The translations under genes and the position numbers were made by a program. This document shows positions 52,324 through 61,032 of a stretch of DNA of 64,000 nucleotides, piece by piece. Origin of the DNA: an uncultured Prevotella sp. (GTDB taxonomy: Bacteria > Bacteroidota > Bacteroidia > Bacteroidales > Bacteroidaceae); the NCBI GenBank assembly GCA_944319935.1, contig CALUFM010000031.1, positions 1 to 64,000 on the forward strand. Reading direction: 5' to 3'. Each line of letters starts with the position of its first letter. The first letter of the stretch is position 1. The notes below the pieces were generated by a model. That model saw only the letters and a program-made list of their open reading frames with translations, had not been told where the DNA came from and searched no databases.

Positions 52324-53199
52324 ATGATACAGTCAATGACAGGTTACGGCAAGTCAGTCGTGACTTTCAAGGAAAAGAAAATACACGTGGAGCTTAAATC
52401 GCTCAACAGCAAGGCGTTGGACCTATCAACGCGCATCGCCCCGCTATACCGTGAGAAAGAGATGGACATCCGCCAACTGATAGCCAAGACCCTGCTCAGG
52501 GGCAAGGTTGACTTCTCGATATGGGTGGAGAAAGACGCAGCCACCGACGCCGCGCAAATCAACGCCGCCCTCGTGGACAACTACTACCGCCAACTGAAGG
52601 CCATAGCGGCCAAGAGCGGCATGCCGGAACCGCAAGACTGGCTCAACATACTGCTGCGCCTGCCTGACGTGACGAGCAAGACCGAGGCCGAAGAGCTTGA
52701 CGGCGAGGAGTGGCAAGCCGTCAGCCAAGGCATAGAAGAGGCCCTGGCCGCCCTCGTGGAGTTCCGCAAGCAGGAGGGCGCGGCCCTGTACAAGAAGTTC
52801 ACCGAAAAGGTCGGCAACATCACGGCCCTGCTGGCCTCAATCGAGCCTTACGAGAAGGCGCGCGTCGAGAAAATACGCGCCCGCATCGTGGAGGGGCTGA
52901 AGCAAATCCCCGACGTGGAGTATGACAAGAACCGCCTGGAGCAGGAACTCATCTACTACATCGAGAAGCTTGACATCAACGAGGAGAAGCAGCGGCTGGC
53001 CAACCACCTGAAATACTTCCGCGAGACCATGGACGACGCGCCCGGACAGGGCAAGAAGCTGGGCTTCATAGCGCAGGAGATGGGGCGCGAAATCAACACC
53101 ACGGGCAGCAAGAGCAACAACGCCGAGATGCAGAACATCGTGGTGAAGATGAAAGACGAGCTTGAGCAAATCAAGGAACAGGTGCTTAATGTATTGTGA
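52324..53199 (+). CDS. yicC: YicC/YloC family endoribonuclease
   Basis: A 291-residue protein. It starts MIQSMTGYGKSVVTFKEKKIHVELKSLNSKALDLSTRIAP and ends with the signature GKKLGFIAQEMGREINTTGSKSNNAEMQNIVVKMKDELEQIKEQVLNV. The family was recently shown to be an RNase. The linkage yicC-gmk-nadD is standard in Bacteroidetes. The ATG at 52324 is chosen; upstream codons read the promoter. Two nt after the stop the C repeat begins. Confidence 0.95.
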   Translation: MIQSMTGYGKSVVTFKEKKIHVELKSLNSKALDLSTRIAPLYREKEMDIRQLIAKTLLRGKVDFSIWVEKDAATDAAQINAALVDNYYRQLKAIAAKSGMPEPQDWLNILLRLPDVTSKTEAEELDGEEWQAVSQGIEEALAALVEFRKQEGAALYKKFTEKVGNITALLASIEPYEKARVEKIRARIVEGLKQIPDVEYDKNRLEQELIYYIEKLDINEEKQRLANHLKYFRETMDDAPGQGKKLGFIAQEMGREINTTGSKSNNAEMQNIVVKMKDELEQIKEQVLNVL

Positions 53200-53202
53200 T
53201 TC

Positions 53203-53325
53203 AAGCAGACAAGTGACAAGCAAACAAGCAGACAAGTGATAAGCAGACAAGTAACGAGCAGACGAGTGCATGTAAACAAGGCATGCCAGCTTGTCTGCTC
53301 GTGACTTGTCTGCTTGTCTGCTATA
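53203..53325. repeat. C-family inverted repeat between yicC and gmk
   Basis: Plus-oriented units (GACAAGTGACAAGCAAAC) to about 53280, then reversed (GCTTGTCTGCTCGTGACTTG). It ends about 13 nt before the gmk ATG. Confidence 0.9.
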
Positions 53326-53337
53326 AAACCAACAACC

Positions 53338-53907
53338 ATGTCAGGAAAACTCATAATCTTCTCAGCCCCCAGCGGCAGCGGCAAAAGCACCATAATAAGC
53401 CGCCTCATGGCGCGCAAGGAGCTGCGCATGGCCTTCAGCGTGTCATGCACCAGCCGCCCGCCGCGCGGCCAGGAGCGCGACGGCGTGGAATACTTTTTCG
53501 TCACCCCCGACGAGTTTCGCCGCCGCATAGCCGCCGGCGACTTCCTCGAATACGAGGAGGTGTACAAAGACCGCTACTACGGCACGCTCAAGAGCCAGGT
53601 GGAAAGCCAACTGGCCCAGGGCGACAACGTTGTGCTTGACGTTGACGTGAAGGGCGGATGCAACATAAAGCGGCACTACGGCGGGCGCGCCCTCAGCCTG
53701 TTCATACAGCCGCCGTCAATCGACGAGCTGCGCCGACGCCTCGAAGGGCGCGGCACCGACGCCCCGGCCGTAATAGAAGACCGCCTGGCGCGCGCCTCGT
53801 TCGAGCTGACTTTCGCCCCGCAGTTCGACCGCGTGATAGTCAACGACGACCTCGACCGCGCCGTCAGCGAGGCTTACGAGGCGGTAAGGGAGTTTGTGTT
53901 GTCTTAG
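53338..53907 (+). CDS. gmk: guanylate kinase
   Basis: A 189-residue GMP kinase. P-loop SAPSGSGKSTI, GMP-binding SVSCTSRPPRGQERDGVEYFFV, and EYEEVYKDRYYGTLKSQV and LDVDVKGGCNIKR. The ATG at 53338 is preferred over a TTG at 53314 which lies in the repeat. It converts GMP to GDP in nucleotide synthesis. It is part of yicC-gmk-nadD. Confidence 0.97.
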   Translation: MSGKLIIFSAPSGSGKSTIISRLMARKELRMAFSVSCTSRPPRGQERDGVEYFFVTPDEFRRRIAAGDFLEYEEVYKDRYYGTLKSQVESQLAQGDNVVLDVDVKGGCNIKRHYGGRALSLFIQPPSIDELRRRLEGRGTDAPAVIEDRLARASFELTFAPQFDRVIVNDDLDRAVSEAYEAVREFVLS

Positions 53908-53924
53908 CATTAGATGTTTTTTTC

Positions 53925-54155
53925 GGGAGTTAAAGGAGTTAAGGTAGTCAAAGGAGTTAAAGACAATAGCATTATTTGCTTCATGTTTTTAGGAGTTAAA
54001 GGAGTCAAAGTAGTCAAAGGAGTTAAAGACAATAGCATCGCCAGCTTGTATAAAGCAACAAGACATGCGTCTTTAACTACTCAGTGAGCGAAGCGAACGG
54101 TAACTACTTTTAACTACTTTAACTACTAAAAATACTCCTTTAACTACTGAAAAAT
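53925..54155. repeat. B-family direct and inverted repeat with GTGAGCG insert
   Basis: Two direct copies of the arm (GGAGTTAAAGGAGTTAAGG to GACAATAGC, starting near 53929 and 53990) precede one reversed copy (54070-54125) carrying the block CAGTGAGCGAAGCGAACGGT. This separates gmk from nadD in the conserved order. Confidence 0.85.
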
Positions 54156-54164
54156 AAAAAACCC

Positions 54165-54746
54165 ATGTCCACCACAGGCATCTTCGGCGGTTCGTTCAAC
54201 CCCATACACAACGGCCACATCGAGCTGGCGCGGCGGCTGCTTAGCATCGCCCGGCTCGACGAGGTGTGGTTCGTGGTGTCGCCGCAAAACCCGTTCAAGC
54301 AGGGCGACGACCTGCTCGACGACGCCCTGCGCCTCGAGATGGTGCGCCTCGCGCTGAAAGACGAGCCGCGCATGGCGGCGTCTGACTACGAGTGCCACCT
54401 GCCCCGGCCGTCATACACATGGCGCACGCTGCAGGGCATGAGCCGCGACTGGCCCGACCGGGACTTCGTCTTGCTCATCGGGGCTGACAACTGGGCGCGC
54501 TTCACCGAGTGGCGCGCCTGGCGCGACATCCTCGCCGCCTACCGCATAGTGGTCTACCCCCGTGAAGGCTCGCCCCTGCAAGCCGACGCCCTGCCCCCCG
54601 GCGTGAGCCTTGCCGACACGGGACTCGTGCCCGGCAGCAGCACCGAAGTGCGCCGCCTCCTTGCCGCCGGCCGCCCCGTTGACGGCCTCGTGCCGCCGGC
54701 CGTGGCCGACTTCATACGCCGCAACAAGCTGTACGGGAACACATGA
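54165..54746 (+). CDS. nadD: nicotinate-nucleotide adenylyltransferase
   Basis: A 193-residue nucleotidyltransferase making nicotinate adenine dinucleotide in NAD synthesis. The start MSTTGIFGGSFNPIHNGHIELARRLL contains the (H/T)xGH-type signature NGHIELA; LIGADNWARFTEWRAW and the ISSTxxR-type VPGSSTEVRRLLAAG follow. It is a little shorter than many NadD proteins but complete. Confidence 0.95.
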   Translation: MSTTGIFGGSFNPIHNGHIELARRLLSIARLDEVWFVVSPQNPFKQGDDLLDDALRLEMVRLALKDEPRMAASDYECHLPRPSYTWRTLQGMSRDWPDRDFVLLIGADNWARFTEWRAWRDILAAYRIVVYPREGSPLQADALPPGVSLADTGLVPGSSTEVRRLLAAGRPVDGLVPPAVADFIRRNKLYGNT

Positions 54747-54816
54747 AAAGGCGGTAGGGCGAGCCGGCGCGGACATTCCAGCCAACGCCCCGGCCGCCAC
54801 GACCCACAGAAACAAT

Positions 54817-54848
54817 AAAGGCCGAGCCCCGCGCGGGGCTCGGCCTTT
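54817..54848. terminator. bidirectional terminator between nadD and the secreted protein
   Basis: A perfect 32-nt palindrome of AAAGGCCGAGCCCC type with a 4-nt loop, in the gap between two convergent genes. Confidence 0.8.
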
Positions 54849-54872
54849 CGTTCATTTATGCCGTTATGCGTA

Positions 54873-56216
54873 TTATTTCATAACCTTTGTGGCCTTGCTT
54901 GTGCCGTCGGCATACTTCTCAACCTTGATTGTTATGCCCTTCTCGGCTGCGCTCACGCGGCGGCCAGACAGGTCGTAATACTCTGTTGCGACAGCCTCTT
55001 TGTCTGTAGAGGTCGTCACGTTGTTGATGCCTACAGGCGTTGCCGCACCCAACACCATGTTTGAATAGCCTTCCATAACAACGACCTGATGGCCGTTTGT
55101 ATCATAACCTAACTCAAACATATACTCACCCTCAGTCTGGTTGTAACCACCAGTTATTTCGTCATACAAGAATGTTGTGTAAGAATTCAAGTCAATACTT
55201 ACATTGCCGTCAGGAGTCGGTTCTCCATAAATCAACGCCGTAGTTTCGTCCTTGTACTGAGCAATCATTCCATAATCTATAGCATCAAATGATGTTGTAG
55301 GCATTAACAAAGCCCATGAATTAGCATAATCATTGAACATTCCATTGATGAAATGAGATTTTATAACTCCACTTCCTGAATCATAATTCATTTGATACTC
55401 CGTAACAGTCTTTGTCTGCGGACCGTTATTATCTGTGTTATAAGTCACCGTACGGGTAACTGCGGGCAAATCAAAGAACGTGTCATTAACAGGATAATAA
55501 GTTATTCCATATCCAAACTGTGAAACAGGTGTATACAAACCGCTGCTTGACACCTCATAAAGACCAAACACTTGATATACGGGCTGACCTGTCGCCTCAT
55601 CTTGATAATCCAATGACATTATCATTCCAGTTGCCTCGTCATAATACAGGATGCCTTCGTAATCAAGAGGTTGGCCACCATTATCTACATTTGAATCCAT
55701 GTTATTTATAACCAAACTCGTCTGAAGTCCAGTACCTGACTGGGAAACACCAACCTGATAATCGTTAGGCACAACTATTGCCTTTACGCCCTCTATAGGC
55801 TGACCGTTTTCATCCGGAATCTGAGCGAACGTACACGGAATGTAAACGCCACCATCTTCGGCAAGCGGACTTGTCGTATCATACATCATCAAAGGCAGGT
55901 AAACCGTCTTGCCATCCTCGCTGAACACCAAAGTCTGCTTTACAACTTTCCTCAATGCGCCAATATTGCTAACATCGCAATTGCCGATAAGGAAATAATC
56001 TTTGGCGATGCCGTCAGGCTGTCCGTCAATCCTCGTCGCAGGCTTCTTGGCAATGTGCTTGTAAACGTCCTTGTTGGCGTTTAACTTCACAACGTCTTTA
56101 ACTTCCTTGGTCAGGTTTGCCGCAGCGGCACGACCAAAGTCAAGGTCCTTTACATTCTGAGCCGATGCGCCCAACGAGAAGATGGCAACGGCCGCCATGA
56201 GTATAAGTTTTTTCAT
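54873..56216 (-). CDS. secreted hypothetical protein with C-terminal sorting-like domain
   Basis: A 447-residue protein with signal peptide MKKLILMAAVAIFSLGASAQ. The middle is beta-rich with Tyr/Asp/Asn (EGILYYDEATGMIMSLDYQDEATG). The last ~50 residues (TEYYDLSGRRVSAAEKGITIKVEKYADGTSKATKVMK) match the Prevotella/Bacteroides C-terminal module, similar to type IX secretion sorting domains (xxYDLsGRrv... KGi.i). The codon use is more AT-rich than that of the neighbours, which may reflect recent arrival or weak expression constraint. Likely surface or periplasmic, function unknown. It has its own promoter. Confidence 0.82.
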   Translation of the reverse strand: MKKLILMAAVAIFSLGASAQNVKDLDFGRAAAANLTKEVKDVVKLNANKDVYKHIAKKPATRIDGQPDGIAKDYFLIGNCDVSNIGALRKVVKQTLVFSEDGKTVYLPLMMYDTTSPLAEDGGVYIPCTFAQIPDENGQPIEGVKAIVVPNDYQVGVSQSGTGLQTSLVINNMDSNVDNGGQPLDYEGILYYDEATGMIMSLDYQDEATGQPVYQVFGLYEVSSSGLYTPVSQFGYGITYYPVNDTFFDLPAVTRTVTYNTDNNGPQTKTVTEYQMNYDSGSGVIKSHFINGMFNDYANSWALLMPTTSFDAIDYGMIAQYKDETTALIYGEPTPDGNVSIDLNSYTTFLYDEITGGYNQTEGEYMFELGYDTNGHQVVVMEGYSNMVLGAATPVGINNVTTSTDKEAVATEYYDLSGRRVSAAEKGITIKVEKYADGTSKATKVMK

Positions 56217-56261
56217 GTTTGTGTAATTAATTTGTAATTTACGGTTTCACATATTTGGTGG

Positions 56262-56269
56262 CAAAGATA
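56262..56269 (-). promoter_or_regulatory. -7 box TATCTTTG of the 54873-56216 gene
   Basis: A perfect match 46 nt before the start. The rest of the 569-nt spacer 56217-56785 is AT-rich and shows no gene or clear repeat. Confidence 0.6.
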
Positions 56270-56785
56270 GTGTTTTTATTCATAGATGGAACGCTTTATT
56301 CTGATATTTTAGTTTTTTTATTGTTTGACAACGTTGAAACAGCATGAAATTACAGATAAAAAGAGCGTTTGCAAAATTTTGTTAATGGCACGGCGATGAT
56401 TACTGTTTCAAATGGTACTGTTTCATCTTTAAAGACACGGCTTTTTGTTTTTTGAAAGACAACCTTTCACACTGTAAAAGGACGTCTCTTGCAAACTCGT
56501 CGGATGCGAACAGAAACCGTAAGTAAAAGTCCGCAAAATGTAACACCCCGAAAGTCCACTTCATAAAATGGTGCAAACAATTCCACTGCAGGTGACAAAA
56601 TGAAAATCAACCGAACAATAACACCAGGCCCAAAAACGTCCCGCTATACACGAACAAAAGCCCCTGTTATTTCCAAACGAATGTTAAAGCATCCATGCAA
56701 AAGTAATATTATTACGCAAATAGTTTTGATTTGTCACAAAAATTACCCATATTTGCGATACGGTTTAACTAAAAACATGCTTGTT

Positions 56786-56893
56786 ATGGAGAATTATAAG
56801 ATTTTACTGTTTCTGGGTTTGCTGGCTTCAAGCACATTCGCGTCAGCGCAGACAGCACCTTATTATTATAGTGGGGGCGAAAAAATATGTTGA
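56786..56893 (+). pseudogene. remnant of a secreted protein: signal peptide plus ~14 residues
   Basis: The frame from ATG 56786 encodes MENYKILLFLGLLASSTFAS, then a signal cleavage region and APYYYSGGEKIC before a stop at 56893. It looks like the signal peptide and first mature residues of a Bacteroidetes surface protein (Tyr-rich GGEK start). In the next frame the DNA goes on as KKYVEPEKLLLMKT, joining the following gene's start. So the likely original reading YYYSGGEKI-x-VEPEKLLL is broken by a one-base frameshift in the run GAAAAAATATG. The rest of the gene is gone. Confidence 0.5.
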
Positions 56894-56912
56894 ACCAGAA
56901 AAGCTTTTGCTT

Positions 56913-57878
56913 ATGAAAACGTTACATTTACTCTCATTGGCCGCCGCGCTGGCGACATGGCCTTGCGCTGCACAGGCGCAGGAGGGCGGGCTCGTGCCGA
57001 CGCAGTGCGACGTGGGCATGGAGCGTCCCGTATACCATTCGACCGAGGAAATCACACTGTCTTTCGACCAAGCCATCGGCGTAAGGGAGACCGAAGAGCT
57101 GAAGGCGTTCATCTACCAGGACGGCAAGACGGTGGACATGGCCGACATCCGCGCGCAGAACTACAGCGGCAACGGCTGGGAGGAGGGGCTGGCCGTGATG
57201 CGCTTCGCCAACGAGTTCCTGCCGAAGGGGCACACTTACACGCTGAAGGTGAACCCGGGCGTCATCCACAGCCTGGCCGACCCGGATGTGCGGAACGGCG
57301 AGATAAGCGTCAGCTTCACTGTGCCGGGGCACTTGGGACGCCACTCTGTGGGGCACGAGGTCAGCACGGAGGGCCGCCAGGGCAGGGCCACGTTTTACTT
57401 TGAGACGGAGACCGAGGCCGTAGGCTCGCCCGTGGCAGTGCTGCTGCGCGACGAAGTCGAGATAGGCTCGTTCCCCGTAAGCGTGACTTACGACTGGGGC
57501 TTGGGTCAGGCCATGGTAGGCTTCAGCTCTGACTACAGCTTCGACGACGGCGCGCGCTACACGCTCGTGCTGCCTGAGGGCAGCGTGTCGTCACGCTACC
57601 GCAGCGACATAACCAACGAGGAGGAGCGCGTATGCTTCGGCATCACGCCTACAAGCATAGGGACGGCCGCCAGTGGCGGCGTGGCCGTAAGGTGCGACGA
57701 AGGCACGATATGGATAAGCGGGGCAAAGGCGGGCGAGCGCATCACGCTGTACGGCGTTGACGGCACAGCCCTCGGCAGCCGCACCGCCGACGGCCAGCCT
57801 ACGGGCATAGCCGCGCCGGGCGCGGGCGTATTCATCGTCAGCGTGGGCGGACGGGCCTACAAGGTGGCCGCCCGCTGA
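56913..57878 (+). CDS. secreted hypothetical protein with Ig-like and C-terminal module
   Basis: A 321-residue protein with signal peptide MKTLHLLSLAAALATWPCAAQA. The mature part has an Ig-like opening (VGMERPVYHSTEEITLSFDQAIGVRETEELKAFI), a second beta domain (RQGRATFYFETETEAVGSPVAVLLRDEVEIGSFPVSV) and a C-terminal Bacteroidetes module (ITLYGVDGTALGSRTADGQP...GVFIVSVGGRAYKVAAR). No catalytic motif is seen. The ATG at 56913 follows a gene remnant; upstream in-frame codons belong to it. It is probably exported, function unknown. Confidence 0.78.
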   Translation: MKTLHLLSLAAALATWPCAAQAQEGGLVPTQCDVGMERPVYHSTEEITLSFDQAIGVRETEELKAFIYQDGKTVDMADIRAQNYSGNGWEEGLAVMRFANEFLPKGHTYTLKVNPGVIHSLADPDVRNGEISVSFTVPGHLGRHSVGHEVSTEGRQGRATFYFETETEAVGSPVAVLLRDEVEIGSFPVSVTYDWGLGQAMVGFSSDYSFDDGARYTLVLPEGSVSSRYRSDITNEEERVCFGITPTSIGTAASGGVAVRCDEGTIWISGAKAGERITLYGVDGTALGSRTADGQPTGIAAPGAGVFIVSVGGRAYKVAAR

Positions 57879-57931
57879 CGGGCGCAGGGCGGCGAGGCAC
57901 CGCGGCGTCAACGCCTGTTTGACGGAAGGCG

Positions 57932-58055
57932 CGATTGTTTGCAAACACGCCTTATGCTGAACTGACGCTGGACATGAAGGGCAGACACACGGGTCTGCCC
58001 CTACAAAGGCGGTTCGGGATATATGCAGACAAAGACGCCTTGTGCCGAACTGCGT
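57932..58055. repeat. F element, second copy (minus orientation)
   Basis: Read on the minus strand it has AGTTCGGCACAAGGCGTCTT, then GAACCGCCTTTGTAGGGGC, the GACCCGTGTGTCTGCCCT core at 57978-58002, and a closing CAGTTCAGCATAAGGCGTGT. This matches the word order of 45711-45785. The spacer 57879-58249 (371 nt) otherwise holds only the hairpin at 58129. Confidence 0.8.
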
Positions 58056-58128
58056 TGGATAAAGATTTGCGGATGAACCGCGACATGCCGCTTTTCGCCT
58101 TGCGAGAGGCGGCAAACGGCACGCAAAA

Positions 58129-58159
58129 AGGCGGCCTGCCACAGCGTGGAAGGCCGCCT
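58129..58159. terminator. hairpin between convergent genes, E-type
   Basis: A stem AGGCGGCCT/AGGCCGCCT with an inner CCAC/GTGG helix, preceded by AAAA and followed by a short T-run. It lies between the convergent genes ending at 57878 and 58250. Confidence 0.6.
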
Positions 58160-58249
58160 CTTGTTAACGCCTTGGACGTCAGGGCGTTAGGGATTTGTCA
58201 AATCACTCGTTCAAATCATGGATATATATAATGCAACTAACACTTTCCG

Positions 58250-58696
58250 TCAGTCGATGTCGATGACCTCGAAATCGCTGTTGAAGGTCACTTCGACGTA
58301 GTTTGACAGCTTCACCTCGTACTCGTCGTCGTCACGCTCTATCTCGAGTATGCGGCACCGCGGGTAGTTGGCCCTTATGTAGCGTGCGATTGGCGCGGGC
58401 ACGAGCGAGGCTGGCACGGCCGACCGCTTGCACTTTATCTCTGTCCACCGTCCGCGCCCGTCGAACTCTATTTTCTCGCCGTTGGTGAAAATCACGGTGT
58501 ACTCCTTGCTGAACAGGCTGCTCTCCATCTTGGCTATGGCGATTTTGCGGCCGGGCATGTGCGCCCTGATGGTGGCCAGGGCGGCCTTGGGCAACCGCTG
58601 TGGGGGTATGGCCTCGTCGTCGCCCGGCGTGGGCGAGGCCGCCGCGGGCATGAGCGTGGCGAAGGCGAGCAGCAGGGATGTGACGATGGTTTTCAT
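58250..58696 (-). CDS. PepSY-like domain protein (downstream copy)
   Basis: A 148-residue secreted protein. The signal MKTIVTSLLLAFATLMPAAAS is followed by PQRLPKAALATIRAHMPGRKIAIAKMESSLFSKEYTVIFTNGEKIEFDGRGRWTEIKC and a second repeat ending VKLSNYVEVTFNSDFEVIDID. The family (PepSY-like, formerly DUF2874) is periplasmic and often near two-component systems. It is a paralogue of the gene at 58925 with close match over the whole length and the same order of two PepSY-like units. Confidence 0.9.
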   Translation of the reverse strand: MKTIVTSLLLAFATLMPAAASPTPGDDEAIPPQRLPKAALATIRAHMPGRKIAIAKMESSLFSKEYTVIFTNGEKIEFDGRGRWTEIKCKRSAVPASLVPAPIARYIRANYPRCRILEIERDDDEYEVKLSNYVEVTFNSDFEVIDID

Positions 58697-58711
58697 TGTG
58701 ATACTGAGTTA

Positions 58712-58922
58712 GGATTAAAGAATTTAAAGAAGTTAGAGAAGTTATGGAAGTCTTGGAATTTAAAGAAGTTAAAGAAGTTAAAGAAGTTATAGAAGTTAAA
58801 GAAGTTAAAGCCATTAGCTTTGTGGCTGTTCGTAGGCAAGGCATTTGGCTTTAACTTCTAAGTGAGCGCAGCGAACGATAACTTCTTTAACTTCTATAAC
58901 TTCTTTAAAATGACTTCTTTAA
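58712..58922. repeat. B-family array with GTGAGCG insert between the PepSY genes
   Basis: About eleven degenerate 9-nt units near GAAGTTAAA from 58712 to 58815, then the reversed arm GGCTTTAACTTC with the block AAGTGAGCGCAGCGAACGAT (58860-58879) and further reversed units. The arms end with GTTAAAGCCATTAGC and GCATTTGGCTTTAAC. Confidence 0.85.
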
Positions 58923-58924
58923 AA

Positions 58925-59374
58925 TCAGTCGTCTATGTCAACCACCTGGAAGTTGCGGTTGAAGGTGACTTCCAATCGGTTTGACAGCTTCACTTCATAC
59001 TGGCTGTCGTCCTTCTCTATTTGCAGAATCTTGGTGCCCGGGTAGGTTGACTTCACGTACTGCGCGATTTTTGCCGGAACAAGCCCCGCCGGCACTGAAG
59101 ACATCTTGCAATCGATCTCGGTCCAGTTGCCCTTGCGGTCGAACTCCACCTTCTCGCCGTTGTTGAACACTACGTCGTAGCTCTTCTCGAAGAGGCCTGA
59201 CTCCATCTTGGCCAGTGCCACCTTCTTGCCGCCGAAGTGCTTCTTGATTACCTGCTGCGCCGCTGCCGGGAGCTGTGACATGCTTATGGGTTTGTCGTTG
59301 TCGGCTGACGCGCTTACTTGGAATGTAACGAGGCAGACTATCGCCACCAACGCTGCTTGGAAAAATCGTTTCAT
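58925..59374 (-). CDS. PepSY-like domain protein (upstream copy)
   Basis: A 149-residue secreted protein, signal MKRFFQAALVAIVCLVTFQVSASA. It has SQLPAAAQQVIKKHFGGKKVALAKMESGLFEKSYDVVFNNGEKVEFDRKGNWTEIDCKMSSVPAGLVP, then YVKSTYPGTKILQIEKDDSQYEVKLSNRLEVTFN. It lies 196 nt downstream of the histidine kinase gene on the same strand; the second copy follows after a repeat array. A role as sensor partner or target of the kinase is inference. The ATG at 59374 starts a good signal peptide; ten more upstream codons are possible. Confidence 0.9.
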   Translation of the reverse strand: MKRFFQAALVAIVCLVTFQVSASADNDKPISMSQLPAAAQQVIKKHFGGKKVALAKMESGLFEKSYDVVFNNGEKVEFDRKGNWTEIDCKMSSVPAGLVPAKIAQYVKSTYPGTKILQIEKDDSQYEVKLSNRLEVTFNRNFQVVDIDD

Positions 59375-59570
59375 AATCTTGCGTTTTTTAGGGTTATTAC
59401 TCATGTTGTTTCTTTTGTCTGATGCAAAGATGCTGCCCGTTTCTGAAATGAATCTGAAATAACGGCCGCGTTTCCGGCTTTTAACTTATTTTTAGTTTCA
59501 GACAGAAACATCGTAACCCTTGGCAGGAACGGCCGCGCGGGGCTGCCTTGGCAACACGCCCCTTGAGCCT

Positions 59571-60854
59571 CTACGATGCCGCGGGCACTTCCACCCTGAA
59601 CGTGTGCATGCCGCCGCTGTACGTGTATCTCAGGGCGAAACCGTAGAGGTCGCACACGGCCTTGGCCAAGGCCAGTCCGAGGCCGGTTGACGAGGCCTTG
59701 CCGGGCGAATGGTAGAAGGGCAGGAAGATTTTGTCAACGTCGAGCGGCCCGGCCGCGCCCGTGTTGGCCACGGTCAGCGCGCCGCCGGCCGAGCTTACGG
59801 TAAGGCGGCCGCCGTCGGTGTTGTGCGTGAAGGCGTTTTTCAGCAGGTTTGACACGAGGATGTCGGCCAGTGCGGGGTCCATGTCGGCATGCAGCGGCTC
59901 GCCGAGGCTGCGCGCCACGGCTATGCGCTTGCGGGCGAAAATGGCCTCGAGGTCGGGCAGCAGCGCGTCGGCCACGCCGCCGAGGTCAATGCGCTCGCGC
60001 CCGACGAACTGGCCGTTGTCAATCTTGCAGAGCAGCAGCAGCGAGCGGTTGGTGGCCGAGAGGCCCTTCAGCGTGCGCATGGTCTTGACAAGCTCGCCCA
60101 TCTGCGCCTCGGTGAGGCTGTCGTCGTCGAGCATCATCTCAATCCTGTTGGTGCATACGGCCAGCGGAGTCTGCATCTCGTGCGACGCGTTGGCTATGAA
60201 CATCTTCTGGCGGTCATACTGCCGTTCGCCGCGCTCGATGGTCTTGCCCAGCGTGTCGCCGAGCTTGCGGAACTCGGTGATGTCGGTCTTTATGCGCATC
60301 GGCTCGTTCTTGCGCCCCAGCGTGTAAGCGTCAAGCCAGGCGAGCATGGCCTTCAGCGGCCTCATGCTGTGGCTCACCGTCCACAGGTTGACAACCACGA
60401 TGCCGGCCAGCAGCACCACGTAGAGCGCGATGAGCCAGTAGAGGATGGCCGCCTGCAGCTCGTCCTTGTCGATGGTGGCGGTGAACGCCGTCAGCTCGCA
60501 CCACCGCCCGTCGTCCCTCTGGAAGATGTAGGCCACCGAGCGCGCCGGCTCGTAGCCGTAGCCTCGGCCGAAGCGGGCCTCCGTGTCATTGAAGCGTATG
60601 TGGCTGTGGGTGTCGGCATAGCCGGCCGTAACGTCGCTGATGACGTACAGGTAGCTGCGCGACGCGCCCTCGGCGGGCAGCTTCTCGCCCGCGAGATAGC
60701 CCGTTATGAGCGACTCGGCGTAGCCTGTCAGGGCCTTGTCGGTCTTGTCGTTGAGTTCGGCTATTATCGCGAAATAGAAGCATACGGCCCACGCCGCAAT
60801 GCTGACGGCCTTGAGCAGCGACAGGCGGAAGGTTATGACGTTCTGCAGTTTCAT
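59571..60854 (-). CDS. sensor histidine kinase (HisKA type)
   Basis: A 427-residue kinase with two membrane helices (about residues 8-31 and 163-185) enclosing a 130-residue sensor domain. The HisKA phospho-acceptor is His225 in FIANASHEMQTPLAV. ATP-lid motifs are LVSNLLKNAFTHNTDGG and KIFLPFYHSPGKASSTGLGLALAKAV. It resembles the Bacteroides RprX-type sensor in layout. The ATG at 60854 is chosen over a 29-codon upstream frame through a repeat. Its partner is the regulator gene 169 nt upstream; the PepSY-like genes follow it. Confidence 0.93.
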   Translation of the reverse strand: MKLQNVITFRLSLLKAVSIAAWAVCFYFAIIAELNDKTDKALTGYAESLITGYLAGEKLPAEGASRSYLYVISDVTAGYADTHSHIRFNDTEARFGRGYGYEPARSVAYIFQRDDGRWCELTAFTATIDKDELQAAILYWLIALYVVLLAGIVVVNLWTVSHSMRPLKAMLAWLDAYTLGRKNEPMRIKTDITEFRKLGDTLGKTIERGERQYDRQKMFIANASHEMQTPLAVCTNRIEMMLDDDSLTEAQMGELVKTMRTLKGLSATNRSLLLLCKIDNGQFVGRERIDLGGVADALLPDLEAIFARKRIAVARSLGEPLHADMDPALADILVSNLLKNAFTHNTDGGRLTVSSAGGALTVANTGAAGPLDVDKIFLPFYHSPGKASSTGLGLALAKAVCDLYGFALRYTYSGGMHTFRVEVPAAS

Positions 60855-60857
60855 AGT

Positions 60858-61032
60858 TCTATGAAATTGAAAATTGGGAATTGAGAATTGAAAATTATGA
60901 TTACCATCGAGGCTCAGGCCGCTGCAAGCATGCCATGGCATGGAGATACAAATTATCGACAGGGGTATGCGGCTTTATGGGGAACCATGGAAATCATAAT
61001 TGCCAATTATCAATTCCCGATTTTCAATTGTT
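60858..61032. repeat. AT-rich inverted repeat between regulator and kinase genes
   Basis: Left: ATGAAATTGAAAATTGGGAA and GAATTGAAAATTATGATTACC; right: ATCATAATTGCCAATTATCAA then TTCCCGATTTTCAATTG. The outer AATTGAAAATTG-type words pair. The middle holds a GCATGCCATGGCATG palindrome. The right end overlaps the last codons of the regulator gene. Confidence 0.75.
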
